NCBI GenBank assembly: GCA_030590185.1
Contig: JAUUZB010000148.1
Location: 1-7,645, forward strand
DNA length: 7,645 bases
From: Deltaproteobacteria bacterium
GTDB taxonomy: Bacteria > Myxococcota > XYA12-FULL-58-9 > JAUUZB01
Direction of reading: 5' to 3'
Of this stretch, positions 6,202 through 7,645 are shown in pieces (within the stretch, counting starts at the first letter, position 1; each line of letters opens with the position of its first letter). The position numbers and the translations under genes are program-made. Below the pieces are notes generated by a model. It ran no database searches. It had not been told where the DNA came from and saw only the letters and a program-made list of their open reading frames with translations.

Positions 6202-6312
6202 ACCGAGCGGGCCCGTAAGATCCCGGTGCGCCGGTTTAGGGATCAACGGCTGGGCCGGGGCCGGCTATTCCACGATTGCCAAGCTCGCGCCCCCTCTGTT
6301 ACGAGCAGCGGC

Positions 6313-7443
6313 ATGTCCGACACCCCCGATATCTCTACCCTAGGCCTGTCGCCCGAGGTGCAGGCCCTGCTGAGTCGCCACAGCTTCAGCGCCGAGAATT
6401 TCTTCAATCTCCGGGCCGAGTTGCGGGCCGGGGCATTCACGCCCGAGCGCAATCGCGTCAGCGATCCGGTGGCCGCCCCCAAGCCAGGGGACGTCACCCC
6501 ATGGCCCGAGGGGGAGGCGGCGGCGGAGCTCGCGGCGATCGGTCGCCGAGCCCTCGAGAGCGGCGAGGTTGGCGTGGCGGTGCTCAACGGAGGCATGGCC
6601 ACCCGGTTCGGGGGCGCGGTCAAGGGCGCGGTGGAGGTGGTCGACGGCCAGAGCTTTTTGGGGATCCGGCTCTCCAACCTGGCCGCCTTTGGCGCCCGCG
6701 CGCCTGCCTTCCTGATGAACTCCTTTGCCACGGACGACGCGACCCGCGCGCACCTGGCAGCCAACGACTATTTCGGCGTCGGTGCCGAGCGGGTTCATCT
6801 GCTGACCCAACGCATCTCGTTACGGATCCGCCCGGACGGCGAGCTCTACCGCGACGCCGAGGGCAACGTCTCACCCTATGCGCCCGGGCACGGCGACCTC
6901 TTCGAGGTGTTGGCCGAGAGCGAGGCATTCCAACGTTTCGCGGCGGCCGGCGGTAAGTGCGTGATGGTGGGCAACGTCGACAACATCGGGGCTACGGTCT
7001 CGCCGGTGGTGATCGGCGCTCACCTCGCCGGCGGCAAACCGGCCCTGGTGGAGGTCGCGCCCCGTGAGGGTGGCGACAAGGGCGGTGCGCCGGTGCGGAT
7101 CCGCGGCCGGGTCGAGATCCTGGAGCACTTTCGTTTCCCGAGCGAGTTCGACATCGGCAGCGTGCCGGTCTTCAACACCAACACCCTGGTGCTGAACGTC
7201 GAGGCGATCAAACCGGACTATCCCCTCACCTGGTTCCGGGCGGACAAAACGGTCAACGACGCGCCGGTGGTGCAGTTCGAGCGGCTCATGGGCGAGGTGA
7301 CGTCATTCGTCGACGCGACCTATCTCCAGGTGCCGCGGGAGGGGGCCGAGGATCGGTTCATGCCGGTCAAGACCCCCGACGACCTCGAAGCGCTGCGCGG
7401 CCGCGTGCGCGAGCGGATCGCCGGCTGGGTAGGAGACCGATGA
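6313..7443 (+). CDS. UDPGP-family nucleotidyltransferase, probable UTP--glucose-1-phosphate uridylyltransferase (eukaryote type)
   Basis: This 376-residue protein resembles the eukaryote-type UDP-sugar pyrophosphorylases (UDPGP family), not bacterial GalU. Such enzymes make a UDP-sugar and pyrophosphate from UTP and a sugar 1-phosphate in the cytoplasm. The nucleotide-binding loop is LNGGMATRFGGAVKG (91-105). Other family blocks are YAPGHGDLFEVL (189-200), the metal-site-like GNVDNIGA (220-227), FNTNTLVLNVEAI (287-299), and DRFMPVKTPDDL (347-358, like the RFLPVKTTSDL block of eukaryotic UGPs). It is shorter than eukaryotic UGPs (about 500 residues) and seems to lack their C-terminal beta-helix. 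ATG 6313 is the first ATG in frame; the translation upstream is not family-like. The ribosome site is weak (ACGAG). The stop overlaps the next gene, pointing to a two-gene unit. The sugar could instead be an N-acetylhexosamine; the motifs alone do not settle it. Confidence 0.85.
   Translation: MSDTPDISTLGLSPEVQALLSRHSFSAENFFNLRAELRAGAFTPERNRVSDPVAAPKPGDVTPWPEGEAAAELAAIGRRALESGEVGVAVLNGGMATRFGGAVKGAVEVVDGQSFLGIRLSNLAAFGARAPAFLMNSFATDDATRAHLAANDYFGVGAERVHLLTQRISLRIRPDGELYRDAEGNVSPYAPGHGDLFEVLAESEAFQRFAAAGGKCVMVGNVDNIGATVSPVVIGAHLAGGKPALVEVAPREGGDKGGAPVRIRGRVEILEHFRFPSEFDIGSVPVFNTNTLVLNVEAIKPDYPLTWFRADKTVNDAPVVQFERLMGEVTSFVDATYLQVPREGAEDRFMPVKTPDDLEALRGRVRERIAGWVGDR
7431..7435 (+). promoter_or_regulatory. 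Ribosome binding site of the exported repeat protein
   Basis: AGGAG lies within the last codons of the UDPGP-family gene. Two in-frame ATGs follow at 7440 and 7443; the spacings are 4 and 7 nt, so the second is the better placed start. Confidence 0.7.
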
Positions 7444-7645
7444 TGAAGCAGATCCTGAGCTCATCGAAGTGGCAGCTCTCTGGTTGGGTGATGGCGGCGT
7501 TGTTCCTGGCTTCGAGCGGGGCCGCACGTGCCCAGCACGCCGCGCCGGAGCCGGCGAGCGGTGAGGGGTCAGAGACGGCCGCGACCGCGTCCGAGTCGGC
7601 GAGTGGTGACGCGCCGGAGCCGGCGAGTGGTGACGCGCCGGAGCC
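7443..7645 (+). CDS. Secreted or envelope Pro/Ala/Glu-rich repeat protein (5' part only)
   Basis: The frame is open from the start to the right edge, with 67 full codons visible. An ATG at 7440 is also in frame, but 7443 fits the AGGAG site better. The N-terminus is a Sec-type signal peptide: KQILSSSKW, a hydrophobic stretch (GWVMAALFLASSG) and an A-R-A cleavage site before Q (about residues 29-30). No lipobox cysteine is present, so it is probably not a lipoprotein. The mature part starts with low-complexity sequence built on an A-P-E-P-A-S-G-D/E unit. The start overlaps the stop of the nucleotidyltransferase, so the two are probably co-translated. Function is unknown; the low-complexity stretch could be a periplasmic linker before a folded domain outside the window. 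Confidence 0.8.
   Translation, partial: MKQILSSSKWQLSGWVMAALFLASSGAARAQHAAPEPASGEGSETAATASESASGDAPEPASGDAPE
7542..7645 (+). repeat. 24-bp repeat encoding APEPASGD units, running off the right edge
   Basis: One copy lies at 7542-7565 and a nearly identical one at 7611-7634 (two base differences). A partial copy at 7595-7610 precedes the second, and the start of another begins at 7635. The unit is eight codons. Sequence between copies (7566-7594) is Ser/Thr/Ala/Glu-rich. The total copy number cannot be known because the window ends here. Confidence 0.8.

Larger units (their letters stand above)
6128..6312. promoter_or_regulatory. Divergent intergenic region between the FHA operon and the UDPGP-family gene
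   Basis: This 185-nt gap separates genes facing away from each other, so it should hold promoters for both units. The part next to the FHA gene (about 6140-6200) is clearly richer in A and T than the flanking coding sequence. I see no confident promoter for the rightward gene. An open frame continues upstream of 6313 into this gap, but its translation shows no family similarity. Confidence 0.6.

Noticed and set aside
6142..6312. Upstream TTG start giving a 57-residue extension to the pyrophosphorylase
   Set aside because: The extension is Arg-rich, has no family resemblance and would cover the whole divergent promoter region; ATG 6313 gives a normal N-terminus.
5378..6343. Plus-strand open frame (321 codons) running over the FHA gene and the intergenic region
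   Set aside because: It is antisense to two well-formed FHA domains and has no ribosome site or recognisable domain.
7542..7645. Possible CRISPR-like array from the 24-bp repeats
   Set aside because: The copies are in-frame codon repeats after a signal peptide, without regular unique spacers.

Overview
This is a GC-rich bacterial chromosomal segment with dense, mostly minus-strand coding. The mix of genes (tandem-FHA/TPR membrane protein, CXXC zinc-ribbon/TPR membrane protein, xseAB next to tlyA, and a eukaryote-type UDP-sugar pyrophosphorylase) suggests a former deltaproteobacterium, most likely Myxococcota or a relative such as Bradymonadota. That placement is inference from gene content; no rRNA or other phylogenetic marker is present.

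Layout. A divergent intergenic region (6128-6312) splits the window into two units. Leftward (minus strand) the order is: a gene for a protein with two FHA domains, one membrane segment and C-terminal TPRs, split by a one-base frameshift near 4747-4749 (6127 to 4017); xseA, exonuclease VII large subunit (4010-2523); xseB, small subunit (2429-2187); tlyA, rRNA 2'-O-methyltransferase (2180-1440); and a protein with two CXXC zinc ribbons, one membrane segment and a TPR-like region (from 1391 past the left edge). Gaps of 6, 93, 6 and 48 nt make this a likely operon. Rightward (plus strand) are a UDPGP-family nucleotidyltransferase (6313-7443) and, overlapping its stop, the start of an exported Pro/Ala/Glu-rich repeat protein that runs off the right edge.

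How the genes may work together. XseA and XseB form exonuclease VII, and TlyA methylates the ribosome. The two flanking membrane proteins share one plan: duplicated cytoplasmic recognition domain, Pro/Ala/Glu-rich linker, single membrane helix, TPRs probably outside the cytoplasm. This suggests, without proving, a signalling or envelope-scaffold role for the pair. The rightward genes look like a sugar-nucleotide supply enzyme coupled to an envelope protein.

The most notable points are the frameshift, the matching architecture of the two flanking proteins, a strand-consistent RNA hairpin between xseA and xseB, an Asp in a usually hydrophobic position of the XseA active-site motif, and an inverted repeat in the divergent promoter region. 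I found no RNA genes, CRISPR arrays, insertion sequences or defence genes, and I do not see convincing evidence of an entirely new system.
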